A DNA stretch of 64,000 nucleotides from Monilinia fructicola (GCA_008692225.1 VICG01000012.1:186001-250000); one strand, 5' to 3'; counted from the first letter of the stretch, positions 23,701-36,062 are shown. Numbers and translations are program-made. Notes: generated from the sequence alone by a model not told the origin.

Positions 23701-26700
23701 CTCTCTAATAAGTTTGGATACTCGACCTGTTTCGCCACCAATAAAGACCACGGGCGCTGGAGGTATTTTACGCAGCGAAGCTAATGGACTTCGCAGGATA
23801 TTCAATCGATCATCCGTCGCTTGGGTAGAGAACACAGAATAGCCGTGCAGGATTGATTTGGATTGATCGTGGAATATACAGTCGATCCCTGAGAATCCAT
23901 TGTCTGACAAGAGGCTATCCCATTCTCCGGTCGTGAGACTAGGCCCTTCTTCCCCACTTCCGCCACTTCTCCACCATTCCTCCGAGCCACCCAGAAAAGC
24001 CATTGGCTGAAGGGACGTGCCTGTAAGCTCCATTGAGATCAAAAAGCCCCCAGACCGCACGAGGCTTCGTAGTATCCGGACACTCTCTGAAAGATCTTGC
24101 CTCGAACGACAAATGTCAGTTACAATGACAACATCATAATATTCCCTCCCGGCCCAGGCCTCAGCGTCAAAAACTTCGAACGCGACTCTTCTTCCTCTGG
24201 CTGGTGTAACCTTGATCTTATCTTTTAATACATCGACAATTTCTTGCGATGCATTGGCACAGGTGTAGGACGCGTATCTATCTCCAATGGCACCCAAGAT
24301 ACCAGAGACTGTCTCGGCCCCACCACCACAAAGATGAAGAATATTGGTTCTGGGAAACGTGTGGCTGATTTGAACCAGTAACTGCTCGATGGCTCGGTTG
24401 CAATTAGAGCACCAGGTTGTCTGTTGGTATAAAGAACCGTCCAAATCATTGTTCTTCGGGTTGGGACTCCATTGTAGCAAAGACTCGGTTCTCTTTGCGC
24501 TAGACGTCAGTAACGCCATATTAACGTCAGCAGGGTCACGCTTGAGGAGATCTGCAATCACTCCGGAACTGTCATCCAGCCACTCGGCCTGTAAAGAATC
24601 TCGATCATTGTCCTCGCGAATCCTCGCTGTGATCGTGTTTATAGACTGGATGAGCTTCTGATGATGAGGCTGTAGAGCATCAATCTCCTGTGCGCTGATT
24701 GACTGGCTTAGACTTCGTAGGTAAAACAATGCCACACGTTCATATTCTTCAGGCGTATAGCTTGGTTGATCTTCTCGGATGTTATCTGACAGTGCAGATG
24801 AAGGAGTAGTAAGCTCTCCATTTGCCGCGTCGTTACTCCAGACTGTCTTGGCTAGAATGTTTCGATCTTCTGATGACTGTTGCTCTGAAATGGCCTTGAA
24901 TGTTACGCCTTCCATTTGAATTTCACAAACTCTAGTCTGGTTGCTTAAGCTTTTTATGTTGATATCGGTTTCAATCCGCTGACCCAAGCCAACTGTGGGA
25001 CTGGTCAGGTAAGCCTCGATGGCAAAATTGGTACTCAAATTCTGATTTGGATCAATTACGGCCCGTTTGATTCCGACTGGAAGATAGGGACTATGCATCG
25101 ACTTTTCGGCTATAGAGACGATGGTTGAAAGTCCGGTTTGAAATGCGACATCCAAAATAGCGGGGTGCAGCGTGCAAGCAATCTTCATGTCGGGGTTTTC
25201 ACTTGACCACGAGGCGATTGCTTTTGCGTGGCCCCAGCATTTATTGAGTGACTCTAGCGCCTTGAAGGCACCATCATATGCAAAGCCGATTTCCGACATA
25301 GCGCGATAGAATTGATCCACATTGCATGGAGTAAGTTCTACGTTTGAAATTGACGTTGGTGCCATATTTGTCGGCTCAGGTACGCCCAGGTGGATAATTA
25401 ACCTCCCCTCACAATTCTTGTCCGCATCGACCTGGTTATCAGCATAGCTGTAGCAAGTGAAATCTGCTTCTATGACTGACTTTGAGTCGTACTTGTCTGC
25501 GATGCTCTCGGACGAGGCTCTGCTGCGGATTGTGAAGAGAATTTCAACCTCATCTCCCTCCCCAATGGGTAACGCTGTTGGTATAGTCATGTCGTGCACC
25601 TCGATGAGCCTGATTGAATGGTCCTTGGAAAAGACTTTCGCCGCATCCACAGCCAGACTCATATAACCTGTTGCGGGAAAGAGAATTTGATTCTGAAAGA
25701 CATGCCCCTTGAGCCAAGGCATCTCATCCAGCCTCAATGTATTTCGCCACGTTTGTTCAGACCCGGAATCATTCCAGAGACGTCCGAGAAGATCATGCAT
25801 AGGGCGCACATTGAGGCGATAGTTACGAGCCACTCGGGACTCTCGCCAGTAAGTCTGGGTGTGATCCCATGCATAGGAAGGTAAATCCTTCAGCGGTGGC
25901 TCAGTCCCAATGATGCCAAAGGCTCTGCGACATCCAGCAAGGTTCACCGAGGATGGCGCAAGACTCCAGAATGTTGTTAGAGCCTCTGAAAAAGTTTCGA
26001 TGGCATTCTTTCCCCGGCTCAAGCAAGATGTATAGGGCATGGAATAATCAATTGGAGTCGATTGCTTTAGAGTCTGGTTTACAGGACCTCTTAGAGCTCC
26101 ATGTGGCCCAACTTCAATGGCAGCAGTATACTCCACGTCATTTGCTTGCACAGCGTGTTTTACGGCTTCGGAGAACAGCACTGGATGCGTCAAGTTGTCA
26201 ACCCAATATTGGCCGTCCAGTCCTGAGTCTAGTGGGTTGTCGAGCATATTGATGTCATTTCTAACACTAGAATACCAGCTGGAGGCTTGATCTTCTGGCG
26301 GAGTTTGAACAACCACCCCCAGCTCCTTGAGATGTCGCAAGTAGGGTTCAGCGCATGCATGCATATGGTGAGAGTGATAAGCGGTATCGACTTGAAGAGC
26401 CCGAGCTTGAACTTGCCTTTTATCAAGGAGCTCTTTCATCTCCAAAATCGCGACCTTGTCGCCGGATAACGTAACGCTAGAAGGGGAGTTGCTAGCAGCG
26501 ACGTTGACTTTACCCTTGAACTGATCCTCAGAGCAAAGTGAATTGGCAGCTTCAAAAGACATAGAAGCGGCCATCATAGCTCCTTTCTGGCCGGTTTCGC
26601 CTCGGGCAAGGTTCGCCACGCACCCTCGATAATAGGAGATTCCCATAGCATCCCGTTTAGTCAATAAACCAGCTGCATAAGCTGCGCCTATTTCACCAGA

Positions 26701-28723
26701 AGAATGACCAACGACAGCGCGAAATCGAACTCCGCAGGCGCGGAGAAGGTCGACAAGCGCAATCTGGATAGCCGTACACAATGGCTGCGAGAACTCGGCC
26801 TCCGCTACATTTGACTCTGCTGTATCAGCGGCCAATTCATCGCTTAGCGACCACGTAGGTGGGTTTGGAATCAATGCCAAGGCCTTTTCACAATCTATAA
26901 TGGATTCTTTGAAGCACTTGCAATGTTCTAAAAGTGCGTAGGCCATCTGCGCTGCTTGCGCACCCTAAGTTTGTAAGCAAAAAATGAATAAGAACATCTA
27001 TCTGGAGTGAGCATACCTGGCCAGTAAATACACCCAAAATTGATACTTTATAGCCTGCCCCGGCTGCAGACGAGGAATGAAGGGGTCTCTCGTTTGAGGT
27101 GCTGATGATGTTAATTTGATCCTCCAACTTCTCAATCAGATCTTCTCGATCTATCACTGTTGGAATTGCAGCCCGATACCGAAATACGGATCTCTTTGAA
27201 TGAAGCGTGTTGCTCAAAGAGTCAAGATCAACAGACTCGTTCACTCGCAGATAGTTGATTAGCTGTTTGAGCCAGTCCACCAATGATGCACGGCTTCGAG
27301 CTGAGAACAGGAATGGTCCGGCGAGCCTTCCCTCAACTGGATCAGACCGGCCAATATCACTACTCGCGATCTCAGCCGTTGCTACCGGTACTCTAATCGT
27401 TGAAGGATCATAGCTCTCTAGGATAGCATGAGCGTTTGTACCGCCGAACCCGAAGCTGTTGATACTTGCTCTGCGAGGTCCATTCCCGGTCTCGGGCCAG
27501 GGTAAGAGAGCTGTAGGTACCTTCATACGGCTGTAAAATGGTTCGATCTTGGGATTGAGCTGGTTGAAGTGCATATTAGGAGGGATTGCTTTGTTCTGAA
27601 TTGCCAACGAAGCTTTAATCAATCCGGCAATTCCAGCGCACCCTTCTAGATGGCCAATAATAGTTTTGATGGACCCACAGAGCAGAACATTTTGGTCCTG
27701 AGCTTCTTTTTTACCATCCCAGAATGCATCTTGAATTGCTTGTGCTTCTGCAGCATCACCGGCTTGTGTACCGGTACCGTGACACTCGAAGTACTGGCAT
27801 TGGTCCTTCAAAGGGTCCAAGCCCGCATCACGATACGTCTGTTGGATCAGGGCGGTCTGGGCTGCAGGAGAGGGTATCGTGATTCCACTTCCATCAGCTT
27901 GCCCATCTGAATTCACACCGGATCCTCTGATGATGCATTCAATATGATCATTGTCGCGAATTGCCTGGGAGAGTGGCTTCAGAATCACAGCAGCGCAGCC
28001 CTCACCTCGGGCATACCCATTGGCATCCTTATCCCACATACGGCAGCGAGATTCTGGAGAGATCATATGCATTGAAGACCCCATTATATACCAGGCTGAA
28101 TCTAGAAGCAGATTGGTACCTGCTACAACTGCTTGAGTAGCCTCCCCTCGTTGGAGACCTTGTACTGCCAAGTGCAGGGCTACAAGCGAGCTGGAGCATG
28201 CTGTATCCACGGCCAAAGAAGCTCCTTGAAGATTGAAGGCGTAAGATAAACGATTGGCGAGAATAGAACGGGATAAACCAGTAGCAGCGTGACCTCCTAG
28301 CGTATCAGGATCTCGCCCCTGAATCAACAGGTAATCACCGGTCATTACACCAACATGAACTGACGTCTTAGAGCCATCAACATCATCCAGGGACCAGCCG
28401 GCTGATTCAAAGGCTTCATAGACGGTTTCCAAGAGTATTCTTTGCTGAGGGTCCATATCTGCTGCCTCCTTCGGATTGATGTGAAAGAAACCATTGTCAA
28501 AATGACGGACATCTTCATCCAGCAAGTAGGACTTGTGGAGGATGTTTGTACGACCCCGCATGTCGCCATTTTCATTATAGAAACCTTTCGTGCTCAGTCT
28601 TTCTGGTGAAAACTCCTTGAGAACATCTCTAGGTGCTTTCAAGAGCTCCCATAGTTTGGAAGCGCTGTTCGCCCCACCAGGCAGCCGACATGCTGTTCCC
28701 ACGATTGCCACGGGTTCGTACAT
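20733..28723 (-). CDS. PKS-NRPS hybrid, highly reducing PKS half (KS-AT-DH-MT-ER0-KR-ACP)
   Basis: Start ATG 28723. KS: Cys about residue 176 in DTACSSS, then ECHGTGT and KTIIGHLEG. An intron splits FTGQ (end about 27011) from GAQAAQ (about 26960). AT: GHSSGE. DH: HVFQNQILFP and LDVAFQ. C-methyltransferase: SAM motif reads ILHLCGGGAETV, weaker than the usual ExGxGTG. An ER-like segment without a clear NADPH motif (ER0) is normal in hybrids and implies a trans-ER; none is in the window. KR: YFLVGMASELGQSL and GSLSTVFGNPGHAIYHAGN keep Ser and Tyr. ACP: LGIDSINAIE. A repetitive linker then leads to the C domain. The 1,482-codon AT-to-ER0 frame is clean. Three homopolymer gains break the rest (C5 at 22569-22573, T6 at 22147-22152, G3 at 21694-21696), with one more shift near 21500. 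Corrected, the PKS is coherent. KR and ACP order match fusarin/equisetin-type hybrids; product unknown. Confidence 0.9.
20980..21148 (-). repeat. 18-base coding minisatellite (NGEAQV) in the ACP-C linker
   Basis: About nine tandem copies of an 18-base unit encode NGEAQV between the PKS acyl carrier domain and the NRPS condensation domain. Two one-base indels of opposite sign within the first copies (near 21113 and 21126) leave the overall frame unchanged. The unit length is a multiple of three, so copy-number change would alter linker length only. Confidence 0.9.
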
Positions 28724-29239
28724 TTTAAATGAGATAAATGCTTTGCAATAACTGAAAAGTTGGCTTTGGATAGTTCAAAAAATAGGTTGCTAATGTTTTA
28801 TTTTGAATATATTGACTATGGGTCTTCGCTCTTGCTCTGAAAAGACAGATCTCTTTGATACTCTACTTTGAATAGACTTGCCTGTCGGGTTCCGCTTCCC
28901 TTTTAAGAGATTATTGATACTGAATGCAATAGTCACCCCTCATTCCTAGACGGAAGAGTTTCGTTATCAGTGTAAGCACACAATAACTCATATGGAAGTC
29001 ACCAGGAATGCTCCACCTACACCACTGAGTATCAGATCGAGTATACACTAGAACAACTCTCACGAACCCCACGTGTGGAGTATCGAACAGGCAAGGATTT
29101 GAAGAAGAAAGTCAGAACCGACCTTTTCAAACGCTAGGTTAATTTGACTGAACATTCCGTCATATGTGATTTGACTACCTGGGTCTAGCTATGATCCCTG
29201 AGGTACTCGCATTTTTGTATCACTTGCATTAGTATGTTA
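28724..29239. other. PKS-NRPS promoter side
   Basis: About 500 bases upstream of the hybrid synthase start, containing no gene. No binding site can be named with confidence. Confidence 0.5.
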
Positions 29240-29430
29240 CAGTCCCCTCCCCTAAATAAAGGGCAAAATTATGGGTATACCCATTGGTATTATATAAGTA
29301 ATTCAGAGGTTTTTTGGCCAATAAAATCTACTGAAATATTCTTCGATTGGCCTATACGTCGTCGTCGCCAGCAAAATAAAAGATTGTGGGTATACTCATA
29401 TTTTTGCCCTTTATTCAGGGAGGGGGACTG
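29240..29430. mobile_element. 191-base MITE with 45-base terminal inverted repeats, TA target
   Basis: Left end CAGTCCCCTCCCCTAAATAA and right end (reverse complement) CAGTCCCCCTCCCTGAATAA continue in parallel through GGGCAAAA..TATGGGTATACCCA. TA dinucleotides flank both ends (29238-29239 and 29431-29432), as expected for Tc1/mariner or pogo relatives. It is non-coding; short frames across it are artefacts of the repeat. Confidence 0.88.
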
Positions 29431-31150
29431 TATTTGCAGTGGCCACCCCCTGTCCCCCCCCATTTGGCCAAACGCATAATAATATATACTTTTAATTAAC
29501 ACATAATCTTTTAATCTCGGTCTGCCGGACCCGATTCGCCTTTTCATCGACAGTACCCTTTTTACGACGTACCCTCGCAACCAATATAATAGTATCTCCA
29601 GGGCTAATACAGCAATATAGAAGATAGGATAAAAGTCTAAAACTTTTTTAGGTTAGATTATAGAGCCATCCGTATTGATGAGCAATTTCTTATAGTTACA
29701 TACTTCGAATGTAATAATAAAAATTGCAAAATTCTAATTGTCGCTAAAATCGTAATGATTTATATTTCGAGCGTTAATATATTTAGAAGTAGTATAAAGA
29801 TATTTTAAGAAAATTAACATATTAGTCTAATATAATGGTAGAATTATATATATTAAAACAAAAGGTTTTCTTTTAATAATATTATATATACTATATATAT
29901 ATAATATTATAATAAAACTATATATTAAAACAAATATTATAATAGCTTTAAAAACGCTTATAAATAAAGTTTAAATATTAAAAATTCTTAGATTTTCTAA
30001 TTTATTATTTACCTTTTCGAAAGATCTTAAAACGATTAAATACTAAAGACTATAATATTATATAATAAAAGCTTTAGATATAACAATTAAAACATCGAAT
30101 AGAGCATTTAGTATTTAGAAAGATATAAAGTTAAATCTAATTTTAATTTTAAATTTATAAAGATTAAACTTATTTAAAAAATTATAAATTATAATTAAAA
30201 ATAGATTAATTATTAAAAACTAATTTAATACTATTTTAAGAAGTAATCTTAAAAAGGACTATATAAAAGTAAAATAATCGTTGGATTATTAATATTTAAT
30301 AATAGTATATAGTATTTTTTAAGATTGGCTAAATGAGGGGGATAACGAGATATAGGGATTCTTTTTTACTTTTTTTAATTCATTAACAAATTAAAGATTT
30401 CCTATCTTATATCTCATTCGTATACCTATATTTTATATTCCTTAAAGTCATCTCCTTAATTAATTATATATTCCTATCGTTCTAATGCGTTCTAAAAGCA
30501 TTAAAGAATATTTTAATAGCTTAACGTACTATGACTATAGGGCAAGGAATAGATGAGTACTAACATATATCCTATATAGAAATATAAGTATTAAATATAT
30601 AGTTAAGAAAGAAATAATCACTAAGCTAGGTAGTCTTCTTATAAGGAATAGATATATACGAGGCGAGTTTAATAGAGATATTTATTAGCTAGTTTTTATT
30701 TTTTATTTTTATAGTTTATATAGTAGGTAACTTTATAGTCTATGAATATAGTATTTCAATTAAAAAGCATTTGGCTAATTGAAATACTTTTCGAATTAGT
30801 ATATATCTATCTAACCTTAGGTGGTATAGCATATAGTAATGTTAAGGCATTAAGGTATATATTCGTTCGTAGATCATATAATCGACTCTTCTTTTTACTA
30901 TATTAAATGAATTTAATGAAAATAAAGATCCACTTTATATTCCGTAAGATCGAGAAATATGGAGTGGGTCTGTGGATTTCATAGTTGCCTCTTTAGGACT
31001 AGGTGGAACTATATAACTTTTTGCAATTGACCTTTTTTTTTTAAGAAGTGCTCTATAGGTCTACATGAGCTTAGACGGACGTCCATCCGACCTATCTACC
31101 GAAGAAAAAAAAGCAAGTTGTAGCTTGAATGAAAAATTTTCGAATAACTA

Positions 31151-32656
31151 CTCTCCCCCCCCGGAATAAATGTTAAAATATGGACCAGATCCATAATGCT
31201 TACGTGGCATATTGAAAGGTTTACCGCTTTCCTAATTCGGAAATTTTGAGGCTTAAAATTTTATATTGAAAATATTCTAATATCTCGTAGAATTACCTTT
31301 AGCATTTATAACAGTTTAATAATGTTTATACCACGAATTTAAAAGCATTTTAATATATTCATTAAATATAGCATTCCAAGTATTGTTTATAATACATTTT
31401 AATTTGGAATTTAACACTTTTGAAGCATTATAAAAAGCTTTATAGTAATGTTTTTGAATTCATCTTTATATCCAATTTTATACATGCTTTATAAGATTGA
31501 GATTAGGAGAATAACGTAGTCATTGAATATAAAAAATACTTTGATCTCAAAGTGTTTGTTGTGTTTTAGCTGATTTATAGCAAGAGATATTATTCTGTAT
31601 CCATATATACCTATTATTTGAATGTTTCAACAAAAGTTATTATTGAATTACTTCTAATATGATTAAACTGTATTTGAAGTTATTCATAGTACTCCATTTT
31701 TTCTTTTAGAAGAGTGCTGGATCCTTTTTTTTATTAATAATTATACTATAGAATATCCATACCAATCTTTTCGAATATTTATGCTGTAGATATACAGGAT
31801 TATATCAATCGTTACTATTCTTTAGGTAAGTAACAAAGCTTTGTGTGAAAGCTTTTTCAAATGCTTATATTTCGTTCGAAAAGATCTGTTTTCTAATCCT
31901 TTTTTTTAGGCTAAGTTAAATCTTATTAAGCGAAAGCCTTTTTTTTTTAGTATTATTATAGGATCAATGGAAAATTCCTTTTTTTTTGCTACTCTTTTAC
32001 CATACCCTTTAAATTGAAGGTTTATTTTAATAGCTTTCCGGTCAATTTCATTAAGTTGAAGCTTTAAAATAAATTAAGGTATATAAATATAATTTATATG
32101 CTGGTGGGAAGGGGAAATTAATAACTATTTTTTTAATTTACTTTTTTTTATAAGTGTTAAAAGAAGATTACACCCTCTATTATAACTTTGAGGGGTTAAT
32201 TGTATTTTAGCTAGTTATATTTGTTGAATAGTATAGTTATATTTAGCTTAAATCTCTAGTATTGAATGATTGAAATTAAAAGCTGTTTTTATTTGAATTT
32301 GATTGGATTGGATTGTTTTATTAGTTTTTGCTTTTCTTGGAGGTGTATAAAGGCATTAAGGAGCTATAATTGATTCAGATTTATTATTAAATAATATAGG
32401 ATTATTTAGAATATAATAAACTAGTAATATTTATTAAGCTTTATTTCGTTGATTTAAGGGGTGTTAAGAATTAGGTGAAAAAAGCAATTAATATATCTTC
32501 ATTTTTATTCTACCATCGATAATAATATATAGATCAATTGAAGAATATTTCAGTAGATTTTATTGGTTAAATTACCCCTGTATCACTTATTTTAATTCAG
32601 ATTTTATACCAGTGGATCTGGTCCATATTTTAACATTTATTCCGGGGGGGGGAGAG
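31151..32656 (-). mobile_element. RIP-mutated Tc1-like DNA transposon, 1,506 bases
   Basis: Terminal inverted repeats of about 45 bases (CTCTCCCCCCCCGGAATAAA continuing through TGTTAAAATATGGACCAGAT) lie at both ends in opposite orientation. TA duplications sit at 31149-31150 and 32657-32658. The interior - strand retains Tc1 transposase C-terminal echoes despite stops: a YSPNLNLI stretch (the DD34E neighbourhood, normally WPxxSPDLNPIE) and TVINAKGNSTRY at the end (normally VIxAKGGxTRY). Stops everywhere mean it is dead. Size and TA target agree with Tc1/mariner. Confidence 0.88.
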
Positions 32657-32962
32657 TAGCCCTCGTTTAATTTAACTTTATTCTAAACCACAAATTCATA
32701 AGCTATAGTTCAAATAAGTGGCTCGCTTAATTTAACCTTATTTTAAGCCGCATTTCGAGTTACCCCATCGGAAAATAATTTTACCCCCTCAAAAAACTTT
32801 CGCTCCCTCAAATCTACATTCTTATACTAACTTTAACAATTAATAACTTAACAGCCACTGTAACTAGATCAATAAAAATAGTACCATTGGATTCAGCTCA
32901 ACTAAGAGTATAACATTACAGCTTAAAATTTCAAAAAATGATAATATTAAAAACTAAGAATT

Positions 32963-33254
32963 TGTAACGGTCGTCACGAAAGGAGTCGGAGCCGACGTCC
33001 TCGACGTGTCTACAAGAGCGACGCCGCCAGCGCGGCCGATGTATTGGTAGGAGCCGCACAGCTAGCATAGCTATAAGTAGACAGCTTAAGTAGACTTAAT
33101 GTCACAGAGAAAAGTCACGGGATTATACTATATATACCCTATTAGCCACGTTGCATCGTGGCGCGTCATTTTTGTGCGTGATACTTAATAAAGATCAGCT
33201 TTACTACGATCTATGTATTCTGCCTACACGGCGTAGAATTATTTAAGGATTACA
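32963..33254 (+). repeat. LTR-like element, family A (copy 2, about 292 bases)
   Basis: It begins TGTAACGG and ends GGATTACA, so TGTAA..TTACA ends are inverted. It contains a TATATA box-like stretch followed by an AATAAA signal, as in an LTR promoter/poly(A) layout. It shares ordered blocks with 3413-3576. It is GC-richer than its surroundings. No internal retroelement genes or matching second LTR are seen nearby, so a solo LTR is likely. No clear target duplication was found. Confidence 0.6.
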
Positions 33255-35240
33255 ATAACAATATAGTATTAAATTTCTAGTTTATAGTAATATTCTTCTA
33301 TATATTTATTTTATTAGAATAAATATCTATCGATATTATTATAATATAATATTTTATTTTGTTATTTTTACCTTTACTCGAAATTTTTATTATTTGTTAT
33401 TTTTAAAGCTAAATATAAAAACAGAATTAAAGTATCTTTAAAATTTTTAAAATCTTAATATTTAATTACTAGTAATAAAGAATCTAAAAAATAAAACATA
33501 ATTTATTAAAACCTTATATTCTTAATTTTATTAATAAAGTACTAAGTAATGAATAGTTTTAATATTATTAATTATAATAATATATAGTATTTTATAATGA
33601 AAAGTTTACTATTATAATCTATAAATTTCAATTTACTTTTATATAATGTTTTAGAACGTTTTAATAATTAATAGAGGTCTTTAGCAAATCTTTAAAAATT
33701 ATTTTACTGATTATATAATGAATATAGAGATTTAAGATAAATAATTAATTTCATTTGCGAAAATAAAAATTATTCTATTTTCAATTTACTAATAATTTTA
33801 GCTTAAATTTTTAATATTAAGTATTAATATTTAACTTTAAAGCACTAAAATTATAAATACGTTGAAAGTTTTTAAACGTAACTATAGTTTTAGTGCTTTA
33901 AAAAATATACCTAGATAGATCAGAACTTTTCCAAATTAAAATAAACTGATCATAAGGATTATAAAAACCTATACCCAATTCAAACAAGCTTTGATTTTAA
34001 GCTGTATATAAGTGAAAACTTTAAGGATTTCTTAAAAAATCTACTGAAGCTCTCTAATTAGTTGATAATTACTTGGCGTTGTTTTAGATCAATGCCAGGC
34101 TCAAAATTAACTGAAAACGGAATTTATTTTAAAAAATTATAATAAATTAATAAATCTATTGAAAATTATAAATAATGCTTTATAGTATTATTAAGTTACA
34201 AAAATAAACGTTTAGTATAATTAAATTCTTAAAAATGAAAGTTTTATAATATATAAAAAAGAATTCAAAAGATATACTATTTTGTAGATTTTTACTCCCG
34301 GCATAGACCCAAAACAACACCAAGTATTCATTCTCGAAAATCTTAGAACGTGCATGATACAGGGAGCTCGGTTATATGTCTCTCCCCAATTGAATAAAAG
34401 AGCTTGAACTATGATGTCAAGGACTTGGCAACGGGAACTGGAATTTGCTCAGAAATAAATCAGGGATGCAGCAACCTGTATCCAGGTTCGAGAAAACTTT
34501 AATTATGCCAAGCAAATAGCTCTAACTTCATGCAAGCATGCCTTTATTCGGATTACGCAAGCCGAACATTCGGTAAAACGCGCAACGCCCGAGTTTATTA
34601 TGGAACAATGAAGCTTGTTGATGCAGAAAAACTCCAGATCACGGTTGCAACTCCAGTTGCGGCTCAAAGCTTAGCTGCACGGTGTCTTCCATTAGTAGCG
34701 ATGCGTAAGGTAACTTCTCCGTACGCTTGCTGAGATCCTCTCTCATTGTTCCCCGCAATAAAATAATACTGTGTGATCTTCCCAATACAGTACAGACAGC
34801 ATACCAGGTGCATAAACCCACAAAGAAGTGCCAATAACATTTCATTTCATTATCACGTGTTGCTGGTCACGCAGGCTGAACGATATTGCCAAGGCTATGC
34901 CATGCGATGTGGCACGACTACCATGGCTTTTTACTGCAGTATGAAGATTTACTGCAATATAAAGGAGGGGGATGCTATTTTCCCTGCAAGTGTAGCCGCC
35001 CTTATCCCCCAAAGCTCTTTATCTCCATACCACTATCTAATATGGGTCACTGATTTTTGTACCCTGCTCTGGTTCTGCAGAAGCTCGAGTTTCCTGTATC
35101 ATATGACTCTGCTGCTGCCAAAAGGTGTGATGTGATGCTGTATGAAACTGAAATTGGAAAGCTACAGCTTCCCTTCTTCGTATTTAGTTTAAATTGCGTA
35201 CACATCTCACTCAAGTTGCTGCGGCAATAGGATACCTATC
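33255..35240. other. End of AT island, then thioesterase upstream region
   Basis: AT-rich relic sequence continues to about 34300, then ordinary composition resumes. No recognisable gene; small frames at 34530-34733 and 34773-35135 have no family resemblance. Confidence 0.45.
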
Positions 35241-36062
35241 ATGGAGAAAAACCCGGAAATTATCCAGGATGTCGAACTGGCATGGAATGGCACGAAGCCC
35301 CAGACGCCAGTTCCCCTCTTCCTCATCCATGACGGTGGTGGTACGACCTTTACGTACCACTGCCTAGATTCTCTTAGCCGGCCGACATATGGAATCTTCA
35401 ACCCTCGGTTTCACAGCGGTGGAAGCCTCGAAGGTGGAGTGCGAGGTATGGGACGTCTCTATGCTGTCATGATCCGACAAACTTGTCTTGAGCCAGATTT
35501 TCCGGGCAAGCGCAACTCTGATGGAAGTTTTGATATTCTCATTGGTGGATGGAGCATGGGTGGCCTACTAAGTCTTGCAATTGCCAAGATACTGACTGGA
35601 GATCGAGATGTGAGGGTTATCGGCGTCTTGATGATGGATACTATGTGCCCTCTCCATCTACCAACTGGTGGAGGCTATCTGGACACCCTAGATCACCTAG
35701 ACCTTGAAGAATCAAACAAGAACTTGATTTTATCCATCCGAGCTATGAAAGAGGCACTGAGAGTCATTCGTGAATGGGAACCACCTGTCTGGTCAGCTGA
35801 TCAACTTGGCCAGCGACCACTGGTTTCATTATTAAGGGCTATCGACTCTCTACCCACAGGCAACAGGCCTGAAGTTCATATCTTGGACATTTACCGCCAT
35901 AATCGAACTCTCGGCTGGGATAAATATGATCCAAGTTTGTTTACAGAGACAGTAGACGTCAATGGCAATCACTTTGAAATGTTCTCATTTCAAAATGTGG
36001 CTGGGATTTCCAAAGCGATCAAGAAATGCTGTGATAACTTGGAGAGGCTAGGTTCGTCTTAG
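35241..36062 (+). CDS. Stand-alone type II-like thioesterase (alpha/beta hydrolase)
   Basis: An intact, intronless 273-residue protein of the thioesterase family that releases or edits acyl chains on PKS/NRPS carrier proteins. LFLIHDGGGTTFTYH is the oxyanion-hole region. The nucleophile elbow GWSMGG carries Ser105, Asp133 lies in LMMDTMCP and His244 in NGNHFEMF, giving a complete catalytic triad. ATG 35241 is the first in frame and the length fits the family. It lies beyond the transposon island from the PKS-NRPS, which has no release domain of its own, so trans-acting release is an attractive inference. It is the least damaged of the putative tailoring genes together with the EBP-like gene. 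Confidence 0.88.
   Translation: MEKNPEIIQDVELAWNGTKPQTPVPLFLIHDGGGTTFTYHCLDSLSRPTYGIFNPRFHSGGSLEGGVRGMGRLYAVMIRQTCLEPDFPGKRNSDGSFDILIGGWSMGGLLSLAIAKILTGDRDVRVIGVLMMDTMCPLHLPTGGGYLDTLDHLDLEESNKNLILSIRAMKEALRVIREWEPPVWSADQLGQRPLVSLLRAIDSLPTGNRPEVHILDIYRHNRTLGWDKYDPSLFTETVDVNGNHFEMFSFQNVAGISKAIKKCCDNLERLGSS

Larger units (their letters stand above)
29432..34300. repeat. AT-rich, RIP-like transposon island
   Basis: Nearly 5 kb of extreme AT content with almost no long reading frame separates the synthase from the + strand tailoring genes. It holds a Tc1-like element and an LTR. The left end (about 29436-29620) starts CAGTGGCCACCCCC and has, on the - strand, residual basic codons resembling a pogo/Fot transposase C terminus. 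The composition fits repeat-induced point mutation of old transposons. GC jumps back at the LTR (32963-33254), which must be younger or spared. Confidence 0.75.

Noticed and set aside
29234..29580. Two small frames of about 80-96 codons
   Set aside because: They lie across the MITE and its inverted ends on both strands; not genes.
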